Below are positions 6,448-16,093 of a stretch of DNA of 23,664 nt, piece by piece. Both the position numbers and the translations under genes were made by a program. The notes under the pieces were generated by a model. It did no database searches. It saw only the letters and a program-made list of their open reading frames with translations, and had not been told where the DNA came from. The stretch is taken from the NCBI GenBank assembly GCA_050303815.1, contig JBNLCM010000024.1:1-23664 (forward strand), in the 5' to 3' direction. The stretch is from Cognatazoarcus sp050303815. Lineage in GTDB: Bacteria > Pseudomonadota > Gammaproteobacteria > Burkholderiales > Rhodocyclaceae. Positions within the stretch are counted from its first letter, which is position 1. Each line of letters opens with the position of its first letter.

Positions 6448-8433
6448 TTACTCGAACTCGAGGATCATCTCGTCTACCGCCAGGCTCGCGCCGGCCGTGG
6501 CGAGGATGTTCTTCACCTTGCCGTCCTGCTCGGCCTTCAGGACGTTCTCCATCTTCATGGCTTCGATCACCGCCAGCTTCTCGCCGGCCTTGACCTCCTG
6601 ACCCACGTGGACCGCGACCTCTCGCAACAGGCCCGGCATCGGCGACAGCAGGAAGCGGGACATGTCGGGCGGCAGCTTCTCGGGCATGAGGGCCAGCAGG
6701 CGCGCGGCACGCGGCGTCATGACCTTGGGTTCGACATGGAGGCCGAAGTGGACGATCTGGTAGCTCAGGCCGCGACGCTCGACCTGCATGCAGATCGGCT
6801 CGCCATTGATCGTGCCGGTGAAGAGCGGATTGCCGAAGGTCCAGCCGGAGAGGATCTCGTAGGTTTCGTCACCGCAGCTGATCAGCTTGCCGCCCTGGAT
6901 CGGCTGCGAATGCACGGGGTACTGCTTGCCTCCGAGCAGGACCACCCAGTCCTGGGGCACCTGGCGGCCATAGCCGGGCATCTGCCCCGTCGTCTTGACC
7001 GCGCGGTGGATGTAACGCAGGCGGCAGAAGGTGGCGACGGCCGCCAGCAGGCCGGGGTCGTCGTGGGGCACCATCGAGGCGTCGAAGCCGTCCGGATAGT
7101 GCTCGGCCATGAAGCCGGTGTTGAAGTCGCCCGAGCACACCTTGGGGTGCTGCAGGAGCGCCGCCTGGAACGGGATGTTCGAGCTGATGCCCCGGATCAC
7201 GAAGCCGTTCAGGGCGTCCCGCATGCGCCGGATGGCGTCGTTGCGGTCGGTCCCGTGCACGATCAGCTTGGCGATCATCGAGTCGTAGAACATCGAGATC
7301 TCGCCGCCCTCATAGACACCGGTATCGACGCGAACCCCGTCGCCTTCGGCCGGCGGCAGGAAGCGGACCAGCCGTCCGGTGGAAGGCAGGAAGCCACGGA
7401 ACGGATCTTCCGCATTGATCCGGCACTCCATCGACCAGCCATTGAGCTGGACCTGGTCCTGGGTCAGGGTGAGCTTCTCGCCCGCCGCGACGCGAATCAT
7501 CTGCTCCACCAGATCGATGCCGGTGATGTTCTCGGTCACCGGGTGCTCGACCTGCAGGCGCGTGTTCATCTCGAGGAAGTAGAAATCCTTGTCGGCGCCG
7601 ACGACGAACTCGACGGTACCGGCCGACTGGTATTCCACGGCCTTGGCCAGGGCCACGGCCTGTTCGCCCATCGCCTTGCGGGTCTCGGGGTCGAGGAAGG
7701 GGCTCGGTGCCTCTTCGATCACCTTCTGGTGGCGTCGCTGGATCGAGCACTCGCGCTCGTTCAGGTAGAGCGTGTTGCCGAAGGAGTCGGCCAGGATCTG
7801 GATCTCGATGTGGCGCGGCTGGACAACGAATTTCTCGATGAAGACCCGGTCGTCGCCGAACGCATTCTTGGCCTCGTTGCGGCAGGCCGTGAAGCCCTCG
7901 AAGGCTTCCTTGTCGTCGTGGGCCACGCGCAGGCCCTTGCCGCCGCCACCGGCGGAGGCTTTGATCATGACCGGGTAGCCGATGTCCCGGGCGATCTCGA
8001 CGGCGCGTTCTGCGGAGTCGATCGGATCGTTGTAGCCCGGAATGGTGTTGACGCCGGCCTCGTTGGCGATCTTCTTCGAAGCGATCTTGTCGCCCATCGC
8101 GGCGACGGCCTTCGGTTTCGGACCGATGAAGGCGATGCCCTCGGCCTCGAGCCGGCGCGAGAACTCCTCGTTCTCGGACAGGAAGCCGTAGCCGGGATGC
8201 ACGGCCTCGGCGCCGGTCTGCTTGCAGGCCGCGATGATCTTGTCCATCACCAGGTAGGACTCGGCAGACGGCGCCGGTCCAATGCAGACGGCCTCATCGG
8301 CCATGTCCACGTGCAGCGCGCCCTTGTCGGCCTCGGAATAGACGGCAACGGACAGGATGCCCATCTTGCGCGCGCTCTTGATGACACGGCACGCGATCTC
8401 GCCTCGGTTGGCAATCAGAATCTTCTTGAACAT
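6448..8433 (-). CDS. pccA: Propionyl-CoA carboxylase, biotin carboxylase/biotin carrier (alpha) subunit
   Basis: The alpha subunit carboxylates its own biotin with ATP and bicarbonate, and PccB passes the carboxyl group to propionyl-CoA. The product is 661 aa. Residues about 1-450 are biotin carboxylase: FKKILIANRGEIACRV, then the glycine-rich ATP loop KASAGGGGKGLRV and EMNTRLQVEHPVTE. A BT-type linker domain follows. The C-terminal carrier domain has EAMKMEN with biotinyl-Lys627. The domain order matches propionyl- rather than two-subunit acetyl-CoA carboxylase, and the neighbouring mutase supports propionyl-CoA. The ATG at 8433 has a strong GGGAGGAAA site. It is the last gene of the operon, 19 bp after pccB. 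Acetyl-CoA or methylcrotonyl-CoA specificity is possible from sequence alone but disfavoured by context. Confidence 0.93.
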   Translation of the reverse strand: MFKKILIANRGEIACRVIKSARKMGILSVAVYSEADKGALHVDMADEAVCIGPAPSAESYLVMDKIIAACKQTGAEAVHPGYGFLSENEEFSRRLEAEGIAFIGPKPKAVAAMGDKIASKKIANEAGVNTIPGYNDPIDSAERAVEIARDIGYPVMIKASAGGGGKGLRVAHDDKEAFEGFTACRNEAKNAFGDDRVFIEKFVVQPRHIEIQILADSFGNTLYLNERECSIQRRHQKVIEEAPSPFLDPETRKAMGEQAVALAKAVEYQSAGTVEFVVGADKDFYFLEMNTRLQVEHPVTENITGIDLVEQMIRVAAGEKLTLTQDQVQLNGWSMECRINAEDPFRGFLPSTGRLVRFLPPAEGDGVRVDTGVYEGGEISMFYDSMIAKLIVHGTDRNDAIRRMRDALNGFVIRGISSNIPFQAALLQHPKVCSGDFNTGFMAEHYPDGFDASMVPHDDPGLLAAVATFCRLRYIHRAVKTTGQMPGYGRQVPQDWVVLLGGKQYPVHSQPIQGGKLISCGDETYEILSGWTFGNPLFTGTINGEPICMQVERRGLSYQIVHFGLHVEPKVMTPRAARLLALMPEKLPPDMSRFLLSPMPGLLREVAVHVGQEVKAGEKLAVIEAMKMENVLKAEQDGKVKNILATAGASLAVDEMILEFE

Positions 8434-8452
8434 ATGCGGTTTCCTCCCGGGC

Positions 8453-9985
<1,533 letters not shown>

Positions 9986-10047
9986 GGATCGTCCCTTTTT
10001 CGTGTCGCTCTAAGTCGTTGTGCCCGAGCCGCCGCTGGCGGCCGCCC

Positions 10048-11040
10048 CTACTGCAGCATGCCCAGGAGTCGCCAGGCGGCGGCGGACGGCGTCGTGGCGC
10101 CGGCCTCCACCGCCGCCGACAGCTCGGGCAGGCGTTGTTTCACTTCCGGGTGGCTGCGGAATCGCGTCCGCAAGCCACTGTCGATCATCTCCCACATCCA
10201 GGCCAGCGCCTGATGGCGGCGCTTGGCTTCGAATTCTCCGCTCGCCTGCATGGCGTCCCGGTAGGACTCGACCTGCTTCCAGAATTCAGCGATGCCATCC
10301 TTCTGCAGGGCCGACAGGGTCAGCACCGGCACGGTCCAGTTGGCGCTGGCGGGCCGCAGCAGGTGCAGCGCGCTCTTCAGCTGCGCCTTGGCCAGCATGG
10401 CCGCGCGCGCATCGATATCGGCCTTGTTCACCACGATCATGTCGGCGATCTCCATGATCCCCTTCTTGATCGCCTGCAGGTCGTCGCCGGCGTTGGGCAG
10501 TTGCAGCAGGCAGAACATGTCGGTCATGCCGGCCACCGCCGTCTCCGACTGCCCCACCCCGACCGTCTCGACGATCACCACATCGAAGCCGTAGGCCTCG
10601 CAGACCAGCATGGCCTCACGGGTCTTCTCGGCGACCCCACCCAGGCTGCCCGCCGACGGGCTGGGCCGGATGAAGGCCGCCGTGTTCTGCGAGAGCAGCT
10701 CCATCCGGGTCTTGTCGCCAAGGATCGAGCCGCCGGTCAGGGTCGAACTCGGATCCACGGCCAGCACCGCCACCTTCAGGCCCTGCTCGATCAGGGCGAG
10801 ACCGAGGGCCTCGATGAACGTGGACTTGCCCACGCCCGGTACGCCCGAGATGCCCAGCCGCAGCGCCTTGCCCGAGGCCGGCAGCAGGGCCTCGAGGACG
10901 GCCTTCGCCCGTGCCTTGTGATCGTCTCGCCGAGACTCAATCAGTGTGATGGTCTTGGCGAGCGCGCGCAGCTTCCCGGCCAGGACCCCGTCCACGAGGG
11001 CCTGATCGTCGGGACGAAGCGGTGCATGCAGTGCGTTCAT
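10048..11040 (-). CDS. meaB: Methylmalonyl-CoA mutase-associated GTPase MeaB (ArgK family)
   Basis: MeaB is a G3E-type GTPase chaperone that gates adenosylcobalamin loading into methylmalonyl-CoA mutase and protects it from inactivation. The product is 330 aa. The P-loop GVPGVGKS is at residues 66-73. DPSSTLTGGSILGDKTRM follows, then the G3-region VETVGVGQSE and the guanine-specificity motif NKAD. The start is taken as the ATG at 11040, which has AGGA six bases upstream. A GTG at 11043 is the alternative and adds one residue. The gene sits immediately after mcm (about 48 bp) and before pccB, which confirms the mutase-partner role over the old 'arginine kinase' label. A GC-rich inverted repeat (GGGGGCGC/GCGCCCCC) lies in the mcm-meaB gap. 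Confidence 0.94.
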   Translation of the reverse strand: MNALHAPLRPDDQALVDGVLAGKLRALAKTITLIESRRDDHKARAKAVLEALLPASGKALRLGISGVPGVGKSTFIEALGLALIEQGLKVAVLAVDPSSTLTGGSILGDKTRMELLSQNTAAFIRPSPSAGSLGGVAEKTREAMLVCEAYGFDVVIVETVGVGQSETAVAGMTDMFCLLQLPNAGDDLQAIKKGIMEIADMIVVNKADIDARAAMLAKAQLKSALHLLRPASANWTVPVLTLSALQKDGIAEFWKQVESYRDAMQASGEFEAKRRHQALAWMWEMIDSGLRTRFRSHPEVKQRLPELSAAVEAGATTPSAAAWRLLGMLQ

Positions 11041-11088
11041 CACTGGTCCTGGCGGGGGCGCAGCGCGCCCCCTCGTCTCGAGTCGGTG

Positions 11089-13251
11089 TCAGCCGCCGCG
11101 TGCGGCGCGGATCTGCTTGAGTACCTCGCGGGCCGAGGTCTGGATCGGTGTGCCCGGCCCGAAGATGCCCCTGGCGCCCGCGGCATACAGGGCATCGTAG
11201 TCCTGCGCGGGAATCACGCCGCCGACGAAGACGATGATGTCGTCCGCACCCATGGCAGTGAGATGCTTGATGATCTCGGGCACCAGGGTCTTGTGGCCTG
11301 CGGCGAGGCTCGAGCAGCCGACCGCATGGACGTCGTTCTCGACCGCATGGCGAGCGGCCTCTTCGGGTGTCTGGAAAAGCGGGCCGATATCGATGTCGAA
11401 GCCCAGGTCGGCGAAGGCCGACGCCACCACCTTGGCGCCACGGTCGTGCCCGTCCTGGCCCAGCTTGGCGATCATCACGCGCGGACGGCGGCCTTCGGCG
11501 GCCACGAAGGTGTCGATCTCTTCCTTGAGGGCCTTCCAGTCATCCTGCTCTTCAACCACCGAGGCATACACTCCCGAGACGGCTTGAGGATTGGCGCGAT
11601 AACGCCCCCACACGGCTTCGAGGGCATCCGAGACCTCGCCAACGGTGGCGCGCAGGCGAATGGCCTTGACGGCCAGGTCGAGGAGATTGCCGCCCTTGCC
11701 TTCGGCGCACGCCGTGAGGGCCTCGAGGGCCTGCGTGACGGCACCGGCGTCGCGACTCTCGCGTATCTGGTTGAGCCGGGCAATCTGGGATTCTCGCACC
11801 GCGTGGTTGTCGATATCGAGGATCTCGATCGGATCCTCCTTGGCCAGCTTGTACTTGTTGACGCCGACGATGACGTCCTTGCCGGAGTCGATGCGCGCCT
11901 GCTTCTCGGCCGCGCACTCCTCGACCTTCATCTTGGCCCAGCCGGACTCGACGGCCTTGGTCATGCCGCCCATGGCCTCGATCTCCTCGATCAGGGCCCA
12001 GGCCGTGTCCGCCATCTCCTGGGTCAGCGTCTCCATCATGTAGGAGCCGGCCCACGGATCGACCACGCTGCAGATGTGGGTCTCTTCCTGGATGACGATC
12101 TGGGTGTTGCGGGCGATCCGCGCCGAGAACTCGGTCGGCAGGGCGATCGCCTCGTCAAGCGCATTGGTATGCAGCGACTGGGTGCCGCCGAACACCGCGG
12201 CCATGGCCTCAATGGTGGTGCGGATCACGTTGTTGTAGGGATCCTGCTCGGTCAGCGACCAACCCGAGGTCTGCGAGTGGGTGCGCAGCATCATCGACTT
12301 CGCGTTCTTCGGGTTGAACTGCTTCATGATCCGCCACCACAGCAGGCGACCGGCCCGCATCTTGGCGATCTCGAGGTAGAAGTTCATCCCCACCGCCCAG
12401 AAGAACGACAGGCGGCCGGCAAAGGTATCCACGTCCATCCCGGCCTTGATGCCGGTGCGCACGTACTCCAGGCCGTCGGCCAGCGTGAAGGCCAGCTCGA
12501 TGGCCTGGTTCGCCCCGGCCTCCTGGATGTGATAGCCCGAGATCGAGATGGAGTTGAAGCGCGGCATGTTCGAGGAGGTGTACTCGAAGATATCCGCGAT
12601 GATCTTCATCGAAGGCGTCGGCGGGTAAATATAGGTGTTGCGGACCATGAACTCCTTGAGGATGTCGTTCTGGATGGTCCCGGACAGCTGGTCCTGCGCC
12701 ACGCCCTGCTCTTCCGCGGCGACGATGTAGCCGGCGAGGATCGGCAGCACGGCGCCGTTCATGGTCATCGAGACGGAGATCTTGTCGAGGGGGATGCCGT
12801 CGAACAGGATCTTCATGTCCTCGACCGAGTCGATCGCCACGCCGGCCTTGCCGACGTCACCCACGACGCGGGGGTTGTCCGAATCGTAGCCACGGTGGGT
12901 AGCGAGGTCGAAGGCCACCGAAACGCCCTGCCCGCCGGCCGCCAGGGCCTTGCGGTAGAAGGCGTTGGATGCCTCGGCGGTCGAGAAGCCTGCGTACTGG
13001 CGGATTGTCCAGGGACGGCCCGCATACATGGTGGCCTGAGGCCCCCGCACGAAGGGCTCGAAGCCCGGCAGGGTGTCCGTGTAGGGCAGGTCGGCCGTAT
13101 CCGCCGCGGTATAGAGCGGCTTGACCTGGATACCTTCCGGCGTGGTCCAGGTCAGCGACTCGAGACCGCGGCCCTTGGTGGCCTTTTCAGCGGCGGCCTT
13201 CCACGCGTCCAGGCCGATCTCGGGGAAATCGGGCGCCTTGTTGCTCGACAT
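11089..13251 (-). CDS. mcm: Methylmalonyl-CoA mutase, single-chain type
   Basis: Adenosylcobalamin-dependent isomerase converting (R)-methylmalonyl-CoA to succinyl-CoA. The single 720-aa chain carries both the N-terminal TIM-barrel substrate domain (YAGFSTAEASNAFYRK, then AFDLATHRGYDSDNPRV) and the C-terminal B12 domain. The base-off/His-on signature DGHDRG supplies the cobalt ligand at about His602, followed by the GCSSLAAGHKTLVP and FVGGVIPAQDY loops. This is the ScpA/Sbm-like homodimer type, not the split two-subunit form. The ATG at 13251 has an excellent GAGGTGA site. It is the first gene of the operon with meaB, pccB and pccA, behind a putative promoter at 13424-13453 and a leader hairpin. 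cobQ and a btuF-like gene in the same window could supply its cofactor. Confidence 0.96.
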   Translation of the reverse strand: MSSNKAPDFPEIGLDAWKAAAEKATKGRGLESLTWTTPEGIQVKPLYTAADTADLPYTDTLPGFEPFVRGPQATMYAGRPWTIRQYAGFSTAEASNAFYRKALAAGGQGVSVAFDLATHRGYDSDNPRVVGDVGKAGVAIDSVEDMKILFDGIPLDKISVSMTMNGAVLPILAGYIVAAEEQGVAQDQLSGTIQNDILKEFMVRNTYIYPPTPSMKIIADIFEYTSSNMPRFNSISISGYHIQEAGANQAIELAFTLADGLEYVRTGIKAGMDVDTFAGRLSFFWAVGMNFYLEIAKMRAGRLLWWRIMKQFNPKNAKSMMLRTHSQTSGWSLTEQDPYNNVIRTTIEAMAAVFGGTQSLHTNALDEAIALPTEFSARIARNTQIVIQEETHICSVVDPWAGSYMMETLTQEMADTAWALIEEIEAMGGMTKAVESGWAKMKVEECAAEKQARIDSGKDVIVGVNKYKLAKEDPIEILDIDNHAVRESQIARLNQIRESRDAGAVTQALEALTACAEGKGGNLLDLAVKAIRLRATVGEVSDALEAVWGRYRANPQAVSGVYASVVEEQDDWKALKEEIDTFVAAEGRRPRVMIAKLGQDGHDRGAKVVASAFADLGFDIDIGPLFQTPEEAARHAVENDVHAVGCSSLAAGHKTLVPEIIKHLTAMGADDIIVFVGGVIPAQDYDALYAAGARGIFGPGTPIQTSAREVLKQIRAARGG

Positions 13252-13318
13252 AAATTCACCTCGGCGTGCGGGCGGCTTGACGCCGCCTCAAATGATCTTT
13301 GGTTAAATCTTCAGCGTA

Positions 13319-13347
13319 GCAGCCGGGCGAATCACTCGCCCGGCTGC
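13319..13347 (-). promoter_or_regulatory. 12-bp perfect inverted repeat in the mcm leader
   Basis: GCAGCCGGGCGA-ATCAC-TCGCCCGGCTGC is a perfect 12-bp stem with a 5-nt loop. If mcm is transcribed from the promoter at 13424-13453 it lies in the 5' leader, about 70 nt before the start. No T-run follows on either strand. It could be an RNA stability element, an attenuator part or a protein-binding palindrome. Confidence 0.6.
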
Positions 13348-13423
13348 GACGACCTTCACTGCGCGGTCCGGGAACAGACGCCTCCCTCTTCCTGCCGTCG
13401 CTCGACCTTTCCCGCAGCGCAAA

Positions 13424-13453
13424 ATAATACTTTATCCATAATTATGAATGCAA
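13424..13453 (-). promoter_or_regulatory. Putative mcm operon promoter (TTGCAT-18-TATTAT) with embedded palindrome
   Basis: On the minus strand TTGCAT (13453-13448) and TATTAT (13429-13424) are separated by 18 bp in an A+T-rich island. The -10 matches at 5 of 6 positions, the -35 at 3 of 6. The spacer contains the palindrome CATAATTATG (13437-13446), well placed for a repressor. The predicted leader of mcm is about 165 nt. Confidence 0.5.
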
Positions 13454-13462
13454 GGCCTGTTT

Positions 13463-13473
13463 TTGTTCTACAA
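13463..13473 (+). promoter_or_regulatory. Putative GntR/FadR-type operator TTGTTCTACAA
   Basis: TTGT-TCT-ACAA fits the FadR-subfamily consensus TNGTNNNACNA at every fixed position. It ends eight bases before the start of the divergent GntR/FCD regulator and overlaps a possible -10 (TACAAT, 13469-13474). Binding here would autoregulate the regulator and could affect mcm, whose -35 is about 10 bp away. The consensus is known; occupancy is inference. Confidence 0.55.
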
Positions 13474-13481
13474 TATCTCGC

Positions 13482-14153
13482 ATGAACGCAAACCGGATTG
13501 CCCCCTTGGCGCTCTACCAGGAAGTGGCCGAGCGCCTGCGCGAGCGGATCTTTTCGCACGAGCTGCCGCCCGGCACCTGGATCGACGAACAGGCCGTGGC
13601 CGATCAGTACGGCATCTCCCGCACACCGCTGCGCGAAGCGCTCAAGGTGCTCGCGTCCGAGGGGCTGGTCACCCTCAAGCCGCGCCGCGGCTGCTACGTG
13701 ACCGAAATCTCCGAGACCGATCTGGACGAGATCTTCACCGTGCTCGCCCTGCTCGAGGGCCAGTGTGCCGCCACCACCGCGGCGCAGGCGTCCGACGACG
13801 AGATCGAGACCCTCGTGTCGATGCACCGCGAGCTCGAAGAGGCCGCTTCGAAGGGCAATATCGACCAGTTCTTCGAAGGCAACCAGGCCTTCCACGCGCG
13901 CCTGCAGGAGATCACCGCCAATCGCTGGCTGCAGCACTGCATCGAAGACCTCCGCAAGGTCGTCAAGTTGTCCCGCCATCACTCCCTGTTCAGCGAGGGT
14001 CGCCTGGAGCAATCCCTTGGCGAACATCGGCTGATCCTCGACGCCTTCCTCGCCCGTGATCCCCAGGCCGCCGAGCAGCGAATGCGCGAACACATCGCGG
14101 GCGGTCGCAGCGCCCTCGCCCGCATCGCCGCCGCCCGCGAACAGGCGGCCTGA
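13482..14153 (+). CDS. GntR-family transcriptional regulator, FadR/FCD subfamily
   Basis: This 223-aa DNA-binding regulator has an N-terminal winged helix (about 10-75). Its recognition region is DEQAVADQYGISRTPLREALKVL, seen here as QAVADQYGISRTPLREAL, with the wing LVTLKPRRGCYV. The C-terminal all-helical FCD domain (about 82-210) retains the histidines usually used for metal or ligand binding: His138 in NQAFHARL, His182 in LGEHRLILDAF and His204 in MREHI. The ligand is not readable. It is transcribed divergently from the mcm-meaB-pccBA operon across 230 bp with operator-like palindromes, so it is the obvious candidate regulator of propionyl-CoA catabolism. No Shine-Dalgarno precedes the ATG, and a possible -10 ends seven bases upstream, so the mRNA may be leaderless. 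Confidence 0.9.
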   Translation: MNANRIAPLALYQEVAERLRERIFSHELPPGTWIDEQAVADQYGISRTPLREALKVLASEGLVTLKPRRGCYVTEISETDLDEIFTVLALLEGQCAATTAAQASDDEIETLVSMHRELEEAASKGNIDQFFEGNQAFHARLQEITANRWLQHCIEDLRKVVKLSRHHSLFSEGRLEQSLGEHRLILDAFLARDPQAAEQRMREHIAGGRSALARIAAAREQAA

Positions 14154-14165
14154 GGCAACCCGGCC

Positions 14166-15951
14166 TCAGAACGGCTCGCCAAGACGCAGGTAGTAGCGCA
14201 CCTGGCCGACGTCCGCGAGTCGCCGGCCCCGAGATACAGCGGGCCAATCACCGTATCCGCCCCCGCGAACGACGCTGTCGGGCAAGCGGCTGACCCGGTG
14301 ATAGGAGGCGTTGCGCAGCAACACCACCTGATCCGCGGCGATCTCGCCATAGCGAAACCGGACAGCGCAAACGGACCGCCGACCACGGACCGGGCCGCGC
14401 TCGTCAGCTCCTTGTCCGGGCTCTCCGCCGCGAGCAGGCCCATGCGAAGGCTGTGTTCGCCGTGCGAGAGGGCCACGTCGCCTTCGATCACTGTGAACAG
14501 GAAGGACAGCTCGCTGCCATAGTTGGGATGGTGTTGCTGCAGGTCGAGCCGAGCGCCATAGCCGGGCGCGGGAAGAACGGGCTGTCGCGGCGATCGAGAA
14601 TCGCCGTCACGCCCTGCCAGAAGTCGTCGATATCGACGCGGGGTTAGGATGGCAGGCCGGTGAGAAGATCGGCCTCGACGCGCCCCCGGTGCATGCCAGC
14701 CCGCAACTCACCCCAGGGGCCCGGCTCATAGCCCAGCACGAGCCCGACCGAGCGTTGTCGCACCCTGTACTCCGCCAGCCGGATGCCGCTCGTGTAGACC
14801 GGCACAGCCTCTGTCGAGAAGCGGATCTGGGGCGCCGCGAACCAGTTCGACTTGAGCCCCAGGGCTTGGTAGCGCTCGGCGTGCAGGCTGTTGTTGGTGC
14901 CGAGCACCAGATCGATGTCGGCGCGGGCGCCCCATCCGTTGAGCCAATGCCTTGACAACCCCGCGGACAGCCCGACGATACCGCCCCCATCGAGATTGGA
15001 GGCCAGCCCGCCACCGAATCTCAGAGCGGTCGGCCCCCAGGACTTCTCGATCGCCTCGATCTCCAGGTCCGCCTCGGCCCCATCCCGCGCGATGCTGTAG
15101 CGCAGCCGTTCGTAGTCGCCGTCGCCGTAGAGGTGCGAGATCCGGCGCTCCAGCCCGTCCATGTCTAGCTGACGGCCCTCGAGGTCGCTCAATTGCGCCC
15201 GCATCGCTTCTGGCGCGACGAAGCGCAGGCTCGGCAGCCGGACCTCGCGGATCATCGGCTCCGGTGGGTGCCAACGCGCCTCCCGCTGGCGCTTCCACAG
15301 GGCGTGATCCGCCGCGTCGGCGCTGAAGCGGACCAGTGCTCCCGCCATCGCGCGCGCCGCGGCCTCTCCGGCCGGGCTGGTCTCGAGCACCCGGCCGAAG
15401 TCCGAAGAGACCATGTCGCCGATATCCACGGAGACCAGTACATCGTCGGGCCCGAGCAAGGCCCGTTCGGCGGCGCCAGCGTGTCGAAGGTGGCCACGGC
15501 ATCCGCCGATGCCGACCAGGCCCTGCAGAAAGCGGTCAAACTGCAGCCCCGCGATGGCACTGTGGGGCGTCTGTATGCCGCCATTGCCATCGCCCAGCGT
15601 GATCGCGCTGTGGCCCGAGGCGGCATCCTGCTTCTCTCGGGAGGGCTGCCCGTACCGCGGCGTGGCGCTGGAGAAAAGCGCCTCCCGGCGGGCGGACCGG
15701 ACCTGGCGCTCGAGTTCCTCGAGCCCGACGCCGGAGGCGTAGCTGGCACCGACGACGGCCCATGCTCGTCCCGACGACTCAGTCGACCGGGATCCGCAGC
15801 GCTTCAAGCACCTTCAGCACACCGAGGTGGGCCACGCCACGCGCCCGCCCCCCGACAACACCAGCGCCACGCCCTCACCGGCCGTGCCCAGCACCGGCAT
15901 CCGGGGAAGGCAGGTCGCACATCCCGGCAGCCGACGCATCATCGTCGTCAT
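14166..15951 (-). pseudogene. Decayed patatin-like phospholipase with POTRA/beta-barrel domain
   Basis: Translating the minus strand piecewise gives a patatin/outer-membrane protein (PlpD-like) broken several times. The start region reads GVALVLSGGG. A one-base loss near 15845 then breaks the frame before VAHLGVLKVLEALRIPVD. An in-frame TGA is at 15779-15781. The serine motif GTSMG follows. A two-base loss near 15759 restores the frame (VVGASYASGVGLEELE). About 70 residues that should hold the catalytic Asp-Gly motif are missing near 15490, before VLVSVDIGD. POTRA-like and barrel strands follow. Then come a TAA at 14644-14646, a shift near 14565 and another near 14355, and an intact C-terminus YYLRLGEPF ending in Phe as in outer-membrane barrels. 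Families of this type are about 700-750 aa. The start is uncertain (ATG 15951 or 15900). Confidence 0.82.
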
Positions 15952-16034
15952 GGGGTCGCTCCTCGACGCGGAATCCCATGCGATGGAGACTAAGTCGTTG
16001 GCGCATCCCGCGCGATGGGCCGACTCGACGCGCC

Positions 16035-16064
16035 TTGGGGATCGGCCGACGAATTCGCTACCAT
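16035..16064 (+). promoter_or_regulatory. Weak candidate promoter for the crotonase gene
   Basis: TTGGGG (16035-16040), an 18-bp spacer and TACCAT (16059-16064) would start transcription about 23 bp before the ATG at 16094. Each element is a partial match. It is the best candidate in the 142 bp between the pseudogene's 5' end and the crotonase start. Confidence 0.3.
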
Positions 16065-16093
16065 CGTCCTCCCCAGTTGCCCTTGGAGACACC

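Noticed and set aside
10018..13485. A 1155-codon open frame on the plus strand opposite mcm and meaB
   Set aside because: It is antisense to two clear, conserved enzymes. Its translation is low-complexity, rich in His, Arg, Gly and Asp, as expected for the complement of GC-rich codons.
14644..15807. The 387-codon minus-strand frame as an intact surface-protein gene
   Set aside because: It begins mid-domain after a disrupted GTSMG region and stops before the barrel's C-terminal strands, which continue in other frames. It is a piece of the pseudogene.
15827..16093. Upstream in-frame extension of the crotonase by 89 codons
   Set aside because: The extension runs over the 5' end of the patatin pseudogene and lacks family similarity. 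The ATG at 16094 has a GGAGA site and gives the normal family length.
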